Assembly: GCA_965242905.1 (NCBI GenBank)
Contig: CBDETM010000002.1
Location: forward strand, 806,001-870,000
DNA length: 64,000 bases
Reading direction: 5' to 3'
From: Bin5 sp965242905
GTDB lineage: Bacteria > Chloroflexota > Anaerolineae > Caldilineales > Caldilineaceae
Shown here: positions 25,530 through 35,034 of the stretch, in pieces
Position numbering within the stretch: position 1 is the stretch's first letter
Layout: every line of letters starts with the position of its first letter
Made by a program: the position numbers and the translations under genes
The notes under the pieces: generated by a model
Seen by the model: the letters and a program-made list of their open reading frames with translations, nothing else
What the model was told of the DNA's origin: nothing
Database searches by the model: none

Positions 25530-26420
25530 ATGATACGAATCGGCATGATTGGTGCGGACAGCACGCATACGGAGGCGTGGACGCAGCTGGTGAACCCGGC
25601 GGACAGTCCTTTGCACGGGCGGGCGCAGGTGGTCAAGCTGTGGGGGGAGGATGCGGAGCAGGCACGGTCGAAGGCGGCGGAGTGGCAGATTCCGGAGGTG
25701 GTGGGGACGCCGGCGGAGGCCCTGACGGACGTGGACCTGGCGATGGTGGTGAACCGTTACGGGGACGACCATCCGCCGCACGCGCGGCTGGCGATCGAGG
25801 CGGGTGTACCGACTTTTGTGGACAAGCCGTTCGCGAACGAGATGGAGGACGTTCACAGCCTGGTCAGTTTGGCCGCGGAAGGGGGCGTGCCGCTGATGTC
25901 GTGTTCGGCGCTGCGCTATGCGGGGGAGGTCCTGGCGCTGCAAGAGAGGATGGCGGGATTTGGCGCGCTGAACTGTGCGGTTGTGAGCGGCGCGGCGGCA
26001 GGGGATTTCCCGGACCCGCGGGCGTTGCATCCTTTTTTCTATGGCGTGCATGCGATGGAGCTGCTGCATACGCTGCTGGGGGGCGGCGCGGAGGCGGTGA
26101 CGACGCGGCGTACGGAGCGGTGCGATATTGGGCTGGTCGAGTATGGAGACGGGCGGCAGGGTGTGGTGAATCTGCTGCACAGGACGCCGGGGCTCTATCA
26201 CGGCGCGGTGTACGGCGCTGAGGGATGGGGTGAAGCGGATATTGTAGACGGGAGCCGGTTCTATACTGAGACGCTGGCGCGGGTGATCCAGATGGCAGAG
26301 AGCGGAGAACCGCCGTTTCCAGTTGCGTGGTCGGTTGAGGTGATGGCGATGATGGCGGCGCTTGTGCGCTCGGCTGAGGAGGGCGGACGTACGGTGCCAC
26401 TGAGTGAATTTGGGCAGTAA
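25530..26420 (+). CDS. Gfo/Idh/MocA-family oxidoreductase (3), short
   Basis: 296 residues, shorter than relatives. IRIGMIGADSTHTEAW, VDKPFANEMED (DKP with Lys) and HPFFYGVHAMELLHTLLGG carry the active-site residues. AGAGGAAGAGAAA before the ATG. The abbreviated C-terminal sheet ends VPLSEFGQ. Its end overlaps the upstream end of the next gene's longer frame, so the two are close-set. Confidence 0.86.
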   Translation: MIRIGMIGADSTHTEAWTQLVNPADSPLHGRAQVVKLWGEDAEQARSKAAEWQIPEVVGTPAEALTDVDLAMVVNRYGDDHPPHARLAIEAGVPTFVDKPFANEMEDVHSLVSLAAEGGVPLMSCSALRYAGEVLALQERMAGFGALNCAVVSGAAAGDFPDPRALHPFFYGVHAMELLHTLLGGGAEAVTTRRTERCDIGLVEYGDGRQGVVNLLHRTPGLYHGAVYGAEGWGEADIVDGSRFYTETLARVIQMAESGEPPFPVAWSVEVMAMMAALVRSAEEGGRTVPLSEFGQ

Positions 26421-26472
26421 TCTGACCGAAAGCCAGTGGGCAAAACAGACCAAGAGGGAAAGCAATCATTTT

Positions 26473-27486
26473 ATGACTTATTCACCTTTGCAGATAGGCG
26501 TTGTCGGCCCGGGGCGGATGGGGCGCGTGTACGCGCGGCTGGCGAGCGAACTGAGCGAAACCAACCTGGTGGCGGTGTCGGGGCGGAGTGAAGGGGCCAC
26601 GAACGAAGTCGCGGGACAGTACGGGGTCCCGGGGTATGCGAACGTCGGGCACGAGGCGATGCTGGCCAGCCACCCGGAGATCGAGGCGGTGGTGGTGGCG
26701 GCGTCGGAGTGGATGCACACGGCGCCGGTGCTGGCTGCGCTGGAGGCGGGCAAGCATGTGCTGGTGGAGAAGCCGATGGCGGTCTCGGCGGCGGATGCGC
26801 AGAGTTTTGTAGAGACGGCGGACCGGGTGGGCGTGCAGCTGATGGTGTGTCACAGTTTGCGGTTCGACCATCCCTATGCGGCGATGCGTGCGGCGGTGGC
26901 GGCGGGGGAGATCGGTGAGGTGATGCACTTGTATTCGCGGCGGAATACGATCGAGTTAGCGGCGGAGCGGGTGCTGGGCAAGTTTTCGCTGGCGTACTGG
27001 CTGACGCCGCATGATATCGACATGATGCTGTGGACGGTTGGGCGGCCGATTACGAGTGTTAAGGCGTATTCGCGGGAGAAGGCGAAGGGGAAGCAGGACT
27101 TTATTATCGGGGTGTTTACGTTCGATAACGGCGTGGTGGGGGTGCTGGAGACGTCGTGGAGTACGCCGGCGTTCAGCGGGCGGTCGCAGGCTGAGCACTT
27201 CAGCATTCACGGCAGGGAGGGCGCGGCTGAGGTATTGGGCCATGAGAACTCGGTTGCGATCTACCACGTTGGCGGAGAGCCGGACTATCCGGATATTGGG
27301 TATACGCCGGTGTTGCACGGGCGGCAGGAGGGGATGTTCCGGTCGCTGTTCAGCCATTTTGTGGGGGTTGTGCAGGGGAAGTGGGAGCCGATCGTGACCG
27401 GCCGGGACGGGCTGGCGGCGATCCGGGTGGCTTCGGCGCTGGAGCGGGCCCTGGAGAGCGGGCGTGAGGAGGCGGTGGAGCAGTAA
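26473..27486 (+). CDS. Gfo/Idh/MocA-family oxidoreductase (4)
   Basis: 337 residues from the ATG at 26473; a frame extending to 26404 overlaps the previous gene and lacks a ribosome site. QIGVVGPGRMGRVYARLASE, VLVEKPMAVSAAD, and YWLTPHDIDMMLWTVG (His-Asp) are intact. A standard inositol/glucose dehydrogenase-like enzyme; substrate unknown. Confidence 0.88.
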   Translation: MTYSPLQIGVVGPGRMGRVYARLASELSETNLVAVSGRSEGATNEVAGQYGVPGYANVGHEAMLASHPEIEAVVVAASEWMHTAPVLAALEAGKHVLVEKPMAVSAADAQSFVETADRVGVQLMVCHSLRFDHPYAAMRAAVAAGEIGEVMHLYSRRNTIELAAERVLGKFSLAYWLTPHDIDMMLWTVGRPITSVKAYSREKAKGKQDFIIGVFTFDNGVVGVLETSWSTPAFSGRSQAEHFSIHGREGAAEVLGHENSVAIYHVGGEPDYPDIGYTPVLHGRQEGMFRSLFSHFVGVVQGKWEPIVTGRDGLAAIRVASALERALESGREEAVEQ

Positions 27487-27541
27487 TCGATCGGCTTTAC
27501 ACAATGTGCCGAGAAGGACTGGTAACGGGGATGAAAGAGGC

Positions 27542-28564
27542 ATGACGGTCCATTGGGGAATCGTGGGGGCGGGCAAGATCGCGGAGAGCCAGTTCGCGCC
27601 GGCAGTTGCGACGGCGGACGGTCACGTGCTGGCGGCTGTTTCGCGGCGGGATTTGGGCGCGGCGCAGAGGTTTGCGGACAGGCATAGGGCGCGGCGGGCA
27701 TATGACAGTGTGGAGGCGCTGCTGGAGGACAGTGAAGTAAGCGCCGTTTACGTTGCCACGCCGCCGCATCTGCACGCGCGGGAGACAGTCCTGGCGGCGG
27801 AGGCGGGTAAGCACGTGCTGTGCGAGAAGCCGATGGCGATGACAACCGGCGAGGCGCGGGAGATGATCGAGGCGTGTCGCGATGGCGGGGTCATGCTGAC
27901 GATCTGTCATTACCAGCGTTTCAATGCGCGTCATCAGCGGATCAGGCGTCTTCTTGAGGAGGGTGCGATCGGGCAGGTGACGGCGGCGCGTATCAACTTT
28001 TCGGACCGGTTTCCGCCGCAGCCGGGTGTCTGGCATCATGACCCGGAGATCAGCGGCGGCGGGCCTGTGATGGACTTGGGCATCCACTGTATCGATCTGC
28101 TGCGATTTCTGTGCGGGCCGGCGGAATCGGTTGCGGCGCTGGTGGAGACGCTGGTCGACAGGTCGCCGGTGGCGGACACGTCGACGTTGTTGTTGCGGCT
28201 GGCGAGCGGCGCGCAGGCGGTGGTCACGAGTCACTGGACGACTGCGAACCATGAACCGGAGCGTGCGAACGGCTTGGAGATCTGGGGGACCGAGGGGTCG
28301 ATCGAAGCAGGACCGATCTCGGCTAAGGACTCGTCGGGAAGTTTGCGGGTGCTCACGGGAGACGGTATGCGGGACTATTCGGTTGAGGAAGGTGGACCGA
28401 GGCCGCATGTTGCGCTGGTGGAGGCGTTTGGCAAGGCGGTTACGGGGGAGGGAGCGAATCCGATTCCGGGAGAGGAGGGGCTGGCCGGGCTGGCAGTCGT
28501 GGAGGCGGCCAACGAGTCGGCACGCAGTGGAAATAGAGTAGCGTTGCAGGATCCCCCCGACTGA
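27542..28564 (+). CDS. Gfo/Idh/MocA-family oxidoreductase (5)
   Basis: 340 residues from the ATG at 27542 (GATGAAAGAGGC before it); the longer frame overlaps the previous gene. VHWGIVGAGKIAESQF, VLCEKPMAMTTGEA and GGPVMDLGIHCIDLLRFL show full motifs. Member of the same cluster; five such genes in 6.4 kb. Confidence 0.88.
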   Translation: MTVHWGIVGAGKIAESQFAPAVATADGHVLAAVSRRDLGAAQRFADRHRARRAYDSVEALLEDSEVSAVYVATPPHLHARETVLAAEAGKHVLCEKPMAMTTGEAREMIEACRDGGVMLTICHYQRFNARHQRIRRLLEEGAIGQVTAARINFSDRFPPQPGVWHHDPEISGGGPVMDLGIHCIDLLRFLCGPAESVAALVETLVDRSPVADTSTLLLRLASGAQAVVTSHWTTANHEPERANGLEIWGTEGSIEAGPISAKDSSGSLRVLTGDGMRDYSVEEGGPRPHVALVEAFGKAVTGEGANPIPGEEGLAGLAVVEAANESARSGNRVALQDPPD

Positions 28565-28637
28565 AGTATCAGCAGCGAAACATTGTACGAATTCGAATAC
28601 GCAGCTATCAGTTTTCATGCCAGGACAGGACAGGATC

Positions 28638-29699
28638 ATGCGCGGTGTTTTTTTCTGGGAAGCGGCGGGGTTATCGCTGGATCGGGCCAATCCGTACGGG
28701 GGGTTGCTGGGGAGGGCGATGCGGGAGGTGGGCGTCGAACTGGAGGCGGGGCACCCTGAGACGCTGACGAAGGCGTGGCTGCACGAGAACCGGGGCAAGA
28801 TCAACGTCCTGCATCTCAACTGGCCCAACTACATGTATGACGATGAGGGGTTGGAGGCGCAACTGGGGCTTTTGACCGAGCTGATCGACAACCTGGCGCT
28901 GGCGCGACTGCTGGGATACCGGATCGTGTGGACGGTACACAATCTGTATCCGCACGAGACCAACAGCCACGATTTGGACCATCTGGCGCAGACGGCCATC
29001 ACTCATCTGGCGAACTCGGTGATCGTGCATTGCGAGCACGCGCGCGAGCTGGTGCGGACGCATTTTCATCGTACGGAGGGTGTACACGTCATCAACCACG
29101 GCAATTTTATGTACCCGTACCCCAACGAGGTCGGCCGCGACGAGGCGAGGCGACGGATGGGGTTGAGCGATGAACATTTTGTCTTTTTCTACTTCGGGAA
29201 CGTGCGGCGCTATAAGGGGATTGAGCGGTTGATCGAGGTGTTTCAGTCGTTGCCCGGGGCGCATTTGCGGCTGCTTCTGGGGGCCAAGTTCTACACGGAG
29301 TACGGGCAGGAGGTGGTGGCGTCGGTACCGCCGGACGACCCGCGGGTGATGTTGCGTTCGTCGCGTCACTTCGCCAACGATGAGTTTCAGTATCTGTTTA
29401 ATGTGGCCGACGTTGGCGTCTTTCCCTTTCTGGAGGTATTGACTTCGGGTTCGGTGATCACGGCGTTCTCCTTTGGGATGCCGGTGATCGCGCCGGGGGT
29501 GGGATGTCTGACGGAGTTGGTGCCGCCTGAGGCCGGCATAGTATACAGTGCGGATGATGAGGAGGGGTTGAGGCGGTCGATGATGGAGATTCAGGAGCGT
29601 GAGCTGGGTCCGATGCGGGAGGCGGCGTGGGCGCGGGCGCATTCGCTGGACTGGGGGGAGATTGCGGAGCAGACTCGGCAGGTATATGGGTCCGGATAG
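28638..29699 (+). CDS. glycosyltransferase, GT4-like
   Basis: 353 residues from the ATG at 28638 (AGGACAGGATC precedes it; 28617 is an alternative). N-domain: MRGVFFWEAAGLSLDRANPY, INVLHLNWPNYMYDDEG, IVWTVHNLYPHE. C-domain: FVFFYFGNVRRYKGIERLIE, NVADVGVFPFLEV and SGSVITAFSFGMPVIAPGVG, the GT-B nucleotide-sugar site. It has no signal peptide. It likely adds a sugar to an acceptor in the pathway of the neighbouring genes. Confidence 0.85.
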   Translation: MRGVFFWEAAGLSLDRANPYGGLLGRAMREVGVELEAGHPETLTKAWLHENRGKINVLHLNWPNYMYDDEGLEAQLGLLTELIDNLALARLLGYRIVWTVHNLYPHETNSHDLDHLAQTAITHLANSVIVHCEHARELVRTHFHRTEGVHVINHGNFMYPYPNEVGRDEARRRMGLSDEHFVFFYFGNVRRYKGIERLIEVFQSLPGAHLRLLLGAKFYTEYGQEVVASVPPDDPRVMLRSSRHFANDEFQYLFNVADVGVFPFLEVLTSGSVITAFSFGMPVIAPGVGCLTELVPPEAGIVYSADDEEGLRRSMMEIQERELGPMREAAWARAHSLDWGEIAEQTRQVYGSG

Positions 29700-29772
29700 G
29701 GTGGTGACTGTTGCCCGAACGTGCGGCTTATGGCGAGAAAGCTGGACGTGTCGGAGGTCTTAGGAGAAATCT

Positions 29773-30954
29773 GTGCGGATCACAGAGGTCAAAGCCCTCG
29801 AAGTTGATATGGATGTTTTGAATCCCGGGCGGAAGCGCCGGGGAGAGGGGCGCGCGTCGAGGCCGGCGTATGTGTGGGATGGGTTGGAGCCGTCGGGCCC
29901 GATGGGGCGATACCCGAAGTACAAGGAGCGGAGGTCGTCGTGGTCGGCCAAGTGGAAGACCACGGTGTGCGTGGTGACGGCGGAGGACGGTAGCTTCGGG
30001 CTGGGCGTGTCTTCGTTTGCGGGGCCGGTGTGCAGGATCATCAACGATCATTTCGCTGCGCACATTGTGGGCGAGCACTGCATGGCGACGGAGAAGATCT
30101 TCGACATGATGACGCGGCTGGCATCGCCGTACGGAAGCCAGGGGCTGGCGAGTTACGCCATCAGCGCGGTGGATCTGGCGTTGTGGGACCTGAAGGGGAA
30201 GGTGCTGGAGCGTCCGGTCTACGAGTTGTTGGGGGGACCGCAGAAGGAGAGAATTTTCTGTTACGCCACCGGTTTCGAGGCAGCGTGGTATCTGGAGCTG
30301 GGATTTCAGGCGGTGAAGCTGCCGTTTCCTTACGGGCCGGCTGACGGTGAGGAGGGTCTGCGGAAGGCGGAGGAGCTGGTGGCGGGCGCCCGTGAGCTGA
30401 TCGGGCCGGACGTTGCGCTGATGCTGGACTGCTGGATGGCGCTGGACGTGGATTACACGGTGCGGCTGGCGGAGAGGCTGCGGCCTTACCGGTTGCGGTG
30501 GATTGAGGACTTTCTGCTGCCGGATGACAGGGAGGGTTTTGCCCAGGTGCGGCAGCGGTTGCCGTGGCAGACGCTGGCTACGGGGGAGCACTGGTATTTG
30601 CCGCAGCGTTTTGCGCAGGCGGCCAACGAGCGTGCGGTGGATATCTGGCAGCCGGACCTGCTGTGGGTTGGCGGGGTGTCGGCGTGTGTGCGGATCTGTC
30701 ACATTGCTGAGGGGGCCGGGATTGAGGTGATCCCGCATGGGGGGATGAACTCTCCCTTTGGGCAGCATCTGGCGTTTGCGATGCCGGCAGTTACGTGGGG
30801 CGAGCGGTCCGGTGGTGTTTCGCCACCGGGTGTGCCGCTGGCGGAGATGGTTTCGCTGCCGGGGACGGCGGTTATTGAGGACGGTTATCTGGTTCCCAGT
30901 GATGCGCCGGGATTCGGAATTGAGGTGGACAGGGCTTTGCTCGCCAGTTTATGA
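29773..30954 (+). CDS. mandelate racemase/enolase-superfamily acid-sugar dehydratase (L-rhamnonate dehydratase-like)
   Basis: 393 residues starting at GTG (TAGGAGAAATCT before it). Metal ligands: D219 (LMLDCWMALD), E245 (RWIEDF), E272 (TGEHW); the catalytic His is H322 (PHGGMNSPFGQHLAFAMP), and K182 lies in QAVKLPFPYG. The long N-terminal cap and the TTVCVVTAEDGSFGLG and EHCMATEKIFDMM motifs are like L-rhamnonate dehydratase, which forms 2-keto-3-deoxy-L-rhamnonate. An HpcH/HpaI aldolase, the usual next step, is at 37975. The substrate is a sugar acid; rhamnonate is the best guess. Confidence 0.88.
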   Translation: MRITEVKALEVDMDVLNPGRKRRGEGRASRPAYVWDGLEPSGPMGRYPKYKERRSSWSAKWKTTVCVVTAEDGSFGLGVSSFAGPVCRIINDHFAAHIVGEHCMATEKIFDMMTRLASPYGSQGLASYAISAVDLALWDLKGKVLERPVYELLGGPQKERIFCYATGFEAAWYLELGFQAVKLPFPYGPADGEEGLRKAEELVAGARELIGPDVALMLDCWMALDVDYTVRLAERLRPYRLRWIEDFLLPDDREGFAQVRQRLPWQTLATGEHWYLPQRFAQAANERAVDIWQPDLLWVGGVSACVRICHIAEGAGIEVIPHGGMNSPFGQHLAFAMPAVTWGERSGGVSPPGVPLAEMVSLPGTAVIEDGYLVPSDAPGFGIEVDRALLASL

Positions 30955-30964
30955 GACGGATCAG

Positions 30965-31300
30965 GCAAGAAGGGGGGTGCATCCCAGAATTGGGGTGGGA
31001 ACAGTCTGGGAATGTATGGCGGCGGTGGCTGGGACAGTTTGCCGGCTGTTGCAGAGACGGAGGGCGGCTGCCGAGCCTGGCCTTACCGGGAGGTCCCTTG
31101 ATTTGGGGGTCCAGGGCTGGTGCAAGGCCGGCACGTTCGGGGACCTGATGGGACTGGCGGGACGCGGTTGGGCCAGGCACCTTCGATTAGGCACCTGTCA
31201 CCAATGGCGACACCCGTTCGGTTAGGCGTGTTGTAGGAGAGGGGGCGTTGCGGGGGCGGAGCCCCCGCACAAGGGAGGGCCGACTAGGCCCGACCGCCCA
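30965..31300 (+). repeat. long intergenic repeat with double-hairpin end
   Basis: Starts GGTGCATCCCAGA, passes GGTGGGAACAGTCTGG and CACCTTCGATTAGGCACCTG, and ends in the double-hairpin element (31242-31300). The same order is found at 51786-52172, so it is one element about 340-390 bp long, with shorter partial copies elsewhere. No transposase. Confidence 0.75.
31242..31300 (+). repeat. double-hairpin element, copy 2
   Basis: GGCGTTGCGGGGGCGGAGCC, then CCGACTAGGCCCGACCGCCC. Followed at 31305 by a degenerate TAGTCAGT-type tract. Confidence 0.85.
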
Positions 31301-31580
31301 GAACTGCAGGGGTTAGGGGCTAGGGGCCAGGGGTTAGTGGTCAGATGCCTGGCTGCCTCAGTTTTGATCGAGGACCGGACATGGCTCCGCCGCTATTCGA
31401 GGAATGGGGAAGATCGCCCTCATTTTGGGATGGACCCAAGAAGGGACAGAATTTGAAACCATTTGGGTAGCGTGTTAGTGTATACAGTTGGACGAATAAA
31501 CTGTATACGTTTTCGCGAGTACGGATACAGAATTACCACTGGCGACATCCCCCCAGACAGATTTCCAGGCAGGCTTGCTA
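31301..31580. other. 280-bp promoter region of the betaine transporter
   Basis: Contains a worn TAGTCAGT-type tract (31305-31345). The stretch before the ATPase gene is AT-richer (GTGTATACAGTTGG and AAACTGTATACG), an inverted-repeat-like GTATACAG pair at 31479-31510 that could be an operator, but I cannot name the regulator. Confidence 0.4.
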
Positions 31581-32795
31581 ATGGTTCAAGAAAGTTTTCA
31601 TATAGAGGTCAGCGGTCTTTGGAAGGTGTTCGGGGGCAGGCCGGAGCGGGCGCTGCGGCCGGAACACGCGTCGAAGAGCCGGGACGAGATACAGGATGAG
31701 CTGGGACTTGTCGTGGGGCTGCGTGATGTCGCTTTCCGGGTTCCCCGGGGTCAGACGTTCGTGGTGATGGGGCTTTCGGGCAGCGGGAAGTCTACGCTGG
31801 CGCGCTGTCTGATCAGGCTGATCGAGGCGACGGAGGGGGAGATAAAGTTCGACGGCGAAGACATTTTGGGCTACTCGCAGGAGGACTTGCGGCAGTTCCG
31901 GCGGGACAAGATTGCGATGGTGTTTCAGAATTATGCGCTTCTGCCTCACCGGCGCGTGCTGGACAATGTGGCGTACGGGCTTGAGGTGCAGGGCATGGAC
32001 AAGGACAGCCGGTACAGGGTGGCGGCGGGGGCGATTGAGACGGTGGGCCTGAGGGGTTGGGAGTACTATTATCCGAGTGAGATGAGCGGGGGGATGCAGC
32101 AGCGGGTGGGGCTGGCGAGGGCGCTGGCGGTGGACCCGGAGGTGCTGATCATGGACGAGCCGTTCAGCGGACTGGACCCGCTGATTCGCCGGGAGATGCA
32201 GGACGAGCTGGTCATGCTGCAGTCTGCGCTGCAGAAGACGATTATTTTCATCACGCATGATCTGGATGAGGCGTTGAAGCTGGGTGACCGCATTGCGATT
32301 ATGCGAGATGGTGTCATTGTGCAGGAGGGGACGCCGGAGGAGATCGTTACGCGACCGGCCAATGATTATGTATCCGAGTTTGTACAGGACGTGTCGCGAG
32401 CGAAGGTGATCCGGGCGGGGTCGATCATGCAGGCGCCTGAGGTGGTCATTCACGAAGGTCTGGACTGCCGCGCTGCACTGGCCGCTATGCAGGACAACAA
32501 TGCCGAGGCGGCCTACGTGGTCGGGGATGGAAATGTCCTCATGGGAGTCCTCACGCAGGACGGGATTACAGATCTGGCGAACCAGCGCGTCGGGGTCCTG
32601 GAGGCTGCGCAGACGGAGGGTTTGGCGACGACGAGCCCGGCAACTTTCATTGAGAAGATCATCCCACTGGCGGCAGAAACGGAACATTTCATCGCGGTAG
32701 TAGACGAAGAGGGGCGGTTGCTGGGGGAGATACACCGGCGCGCCCTACTGGCTGGAATGGTCGACGAGCTTCCCGACGGCGGGTTGGCGGTCTAG
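31581..32795 (+). CDS. proV: glycine betaine/proline ABC transporter ATPase
   Basis: About 404 residues from the ATG at 31581 (a TTG two codons earlier is possible). Walker A GLSGSGKST, signature MSGGMQQRVGLARALA, Walker B LIMDEPFSGLD, H-loop FITHDLDEA. The C-terminal 130 residues form a CBS pair (APEVVIHEGLDCRAALAAMQ, AAYVVGDGNVLMGVLTQDGI), the ionic-strength sensor of ProV/OpuAA. Starts a proV-proW-proX locus; proX is displaced by an inserted gene. Confidence 0.92.
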   Translation: MVQESFHIEVSGLWKVFGGRPERALRPEHASKSRDEIQDELGLVVGLRDVAFRVPRGQTFVVMGLSGSGKSTLARCLIRLIEATEGEIKFDGEDILGYSQEDLRQFRRDKIAMVFQNYALLPHRRVLDNVAYGLEVQGMDKDSRYRVAAGAIETVGLRGWEYYYPSEMSGGMQQRVGLARALAVDPEVLIMDEPFSGLDPLIRREMQDELVMLQSALQKTIIFITHDLDEALKLGDRIAIMRDGVIVQEGTPEEIVTRPANDYVSEFVQDVSRAKVIRAGSIMQAPEVVIHEGLDCRAALAAMQDNNAEAAYVVGDGNVLMGVLTQDGITDLANQRVGVLEAAQTEGLATTSPATFIEKIIPLAAETEHFIAVVDEEGRLLGEIHRRALLAGMVDELPDGGLAV

Positions 32796-32810
32796 AGAGG
32801 AGCTTTTGAC

Positions 32811-33974
32811 ATGACCCAGATAAACAGCCCACAGACTGGTGCGGAGCAGCCTGCCAGGGCGGTTGGGATGGATGCCATACTCAGAATTGAGGGTATGGAG
32901 CCGGATCTGCCGCCACGCGGGGCGGGCAGGAGAGAGATGCCGCCAGAGGATGCGCAGGCGCCGCGCAGCAAGACGGCGCTGCCCACCTATTACTGGCTCA
33001 TCGCGTGGGGTCTGGTAATCGTGGTTCTGATTGTGTCATTTGGCCTAGGGGGCGGGGACATGGAGTTCCCCACAACAGTATCGCGGACCGAAGTCGAGAC
33101 TGACAACGGCGGTACGCTTGTGCTGGAGAAGACGGTGCGGGAAGTTGTTGGCGGGGCAATTGACGATGGGGTCGACTGGATTACGGTAGAGATAAGCTGG
33201 CTTTTCGACGGGCTGAGCAGCGCGGTCGCTTATGCGCTGGTAACGATTGAGGATGTGTTGAAGTGGATTCCGTGGCCTGCGGTGGTGGCGGCACTTGCGG
33301 TCCTCGCTTATGCGGTGGGGCGCTGGCGGATGGTGGGGTTCACGTTGTTTGCGCTGCTGTTCGTTGGCTTCATGGATTTGTGGGAAAACACGATTGACAC
33401 GATCGCGCTGATGGTGGTGGCGGTTGTGATTTCCGTAGGGGTCGGTTTGCCGCTGGGGGTGCTGGCGGCGCGCAACCGGGTAGCGGACAATCTGATGCGT
33501 CCGATTCTGGATGGGATGCAGACGATGCCCAGTTTTGTTTATCTGCTGCCGGGGCTGCTGTTTTTCGGGCTGGGGAAGCCGGCGGGCATCTTTGCCACAC
33601 TGATTTACGCGGTGCCGCCGGTGATCCGGCTGACGAACCTGGGGATCCGGCAGGTGTCGGCGGAGGCGGTGGAGGCGGCGCATGCGTTTGGGACGACGCC
33701 GTTTCAGCTGCTGATGAAGGTGCAGATTCCGATGGCGCTGCCGACGATCATGGCGGGGATTAACCAGACGACGATGATGGCGCTGGCGATGGTGACGATT
33801 GCGAGCATGGTGGCCGCGGGCGGGCTGGGGGACAATGTGCTGCGGGCGCTGCAGAAGAACCAGCCGGGGAACGGGGCGATTGCGGGGCTGGCGATTGTGT
33901 TCTTGGCGATCATTATTGACCGGTTGACGCAGTCGGTGGCGCAGGAGCAGCAGGACAGGCGGAGTGCGGGGTAG
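32811..33974 (+). CDS. proW: glycine betaine/proline ABC transporter permease
   Basis: 387 residues, 15 bp after proV, AGAGGAGCTTTTGAC ribosome site. A hydrophilic N-terminal arm (about 1-60) precedes the membrane helices YYWLIAWGLVIVVLIVSFGL, VVAALAVLAYAVGRWR, TLFALLFVGFMDLW and others. ABC-coupling loop near EAVEAAHAFGTTPFQLLMKV. The helical block matches ProW/OpuAB. Confidence 0.9.
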   Translation: MTQINSPQTGAEQPARAVGMDAILRIEGMEPDLPPRGAGRREMPPEDAQAPRSKTALPTYYWLIAWGLVIVVLIVSFGLGGGDMEFPTTVSRTEVETDNGGTLVLEKTVREVVGGAIDDGVDWITVEISWLFDGLSSAVAYALVTIEDVLKWIPWPAVVAALAVLAYAVGRWRMVGFTLFALLFVGFMDLWENTIDTIALMVVAVVISVGVGLPLGVLAARNRVADNLMRPILDGMQTMPSFVYLLPGLLFFGLGKPAGIFATLIYAVPPVIRLTNLGIRQVSAEAVEAAHAFGTTPFQLLMKVQIPMALPTIMAGINQTTMMALAMVTIASMVAAGGLGDNVLRALQKNQPGNGAIAGLAIVFLAIIIDRLTQSVAQEQQDRRSAG

Positions 33975-34102
33975 GTCCCTGCCACAAGGGAGTAGAGTCT
34001 CGAGTCAGTTTATTCCTCAGAACTGTGAAGCCAAGCCTCGGTAAAGTACTTCGTTCAGGAACTAGCCGAAAGTATCACGCCGCAACCTCTAAGTGAGCGC
34101 AA

Positions 34103-34969
34103 ATGATTAGAGTAGTCAGTTGGAACATCGCGAAGAAACAGGCTGCCTGGGATCAACTATTGCAGATGGATGCCGACGTCGCGCTAGTTCAGGAAGTCGG
34201 AAACGGCATGGCTAAGGGAATTACCGGCTCGCAGACGGGCAGCCGGGAGCACTGGGATTCCCATGCGTGGAATTCGTGCTGGTATTTCGGCAGATTCGAA
34301 AGATTGCTAGATCGTTGGCCGATGGTGGTTAAGCTGTCGGACAAGGTCGAGGTGGAATGGTTCAAGCAGGTCTCTCCAATAAGCGAGACTCAGGAAGACG
34401 AGATTGCCGTCAGCGGCATAGGCACGATCGCCGCCGCCAGGATAATCCCAAGGAACTCGGAGCCGTTCATCGCTGTGTCAATGTATGCCCGATGGAAAGA
34501 TCCTCACCCTTCCGTCAAAAGCAACTTGATTTACTCAGATGGGTCGGCGCATCGCATAATTTCTGATTTATCAGCATTCATCGGCAGTATGGATCCCAGC
34601 ACTCACCGGATTCTGGTGGCTGGAGACCTAAACATTTGTTTTGGCACTAGAGACGACTTTGGAGATGGATTTGGTGTTCGAGAACGTACCGTATGGGACA
34701 GAATGGCTGCTGTCGGCTTGGAGTTCTTAGGACCCCAGTATCCAAATGGCAGAAAGGCAGTTCCCACGCCCAGTTATTTGCCGCCTGATACAAAAAATGT
34801 TCCAACTTTCCACTCTCTAAAGCAGTCTCCGTCGACCGCGGAGAACCAATTGGACTACGCATTCGCTTCTAGGGGCTTCCACAAAGGCATAGAAGTGCAC
34901 GCGCTCAACGGGATTGAAGAGTGGGGCGCAAGCGACCATTGCCGCCTTATGATTGAAATAGATGCTTAA
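34103..34969 (+). CDS. endonuclease/exonuclease/phosphatase (EEP) family protein, insert in the betaine locus
   Basis: 288 residues. EEP fold: VVSWNIAKKQAAW (Asn8), ALVQEVGNG (Glu31), VAGDLNICFG and SDHCRLMIEID (catalytic Asp-His). Hydrolyses phosphodiester or phosphoester bonds; target unknown. Composition is clearly lower in GC than its neighbours and it splits proVW from proX, so it looks acquired. It has no signal peptide. Ribosome site is weak (GAGCGCAA). Confidence 0.8.
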   Translation: MIRVVSWNIAKKQAAWDQLLQMDADVALVQEVGNGMAKGITGSQTGSREHWDSHAWNSCWYFGRFERLLDRWPMVVKLSDKVEVEWFKQVSPISETQEDEIAVSGIGTIAAARIIPRNSEPFIAVSMYARWKDPHPSVKSNLIYSDGSAHRIISDLSAFIGSMDPSTHRILVAGDLNICFGTRDDFGDGFGVRERTVWDRMAAVGLEFLGPQYPNGRKAVPTPSYLPPDTKNVPTFHSLKQSPSTAENQLDYAFASRGFHKGIEVHALNGIEEWGASDHCRLMIEIDA

Positions 34970-35034
34970 GTCTGAATAGTGATGGTGCGTCGTCCGGATC
35001 AGCCTAGGCCGACCTTGTTGGAAGCCAATGGCTT

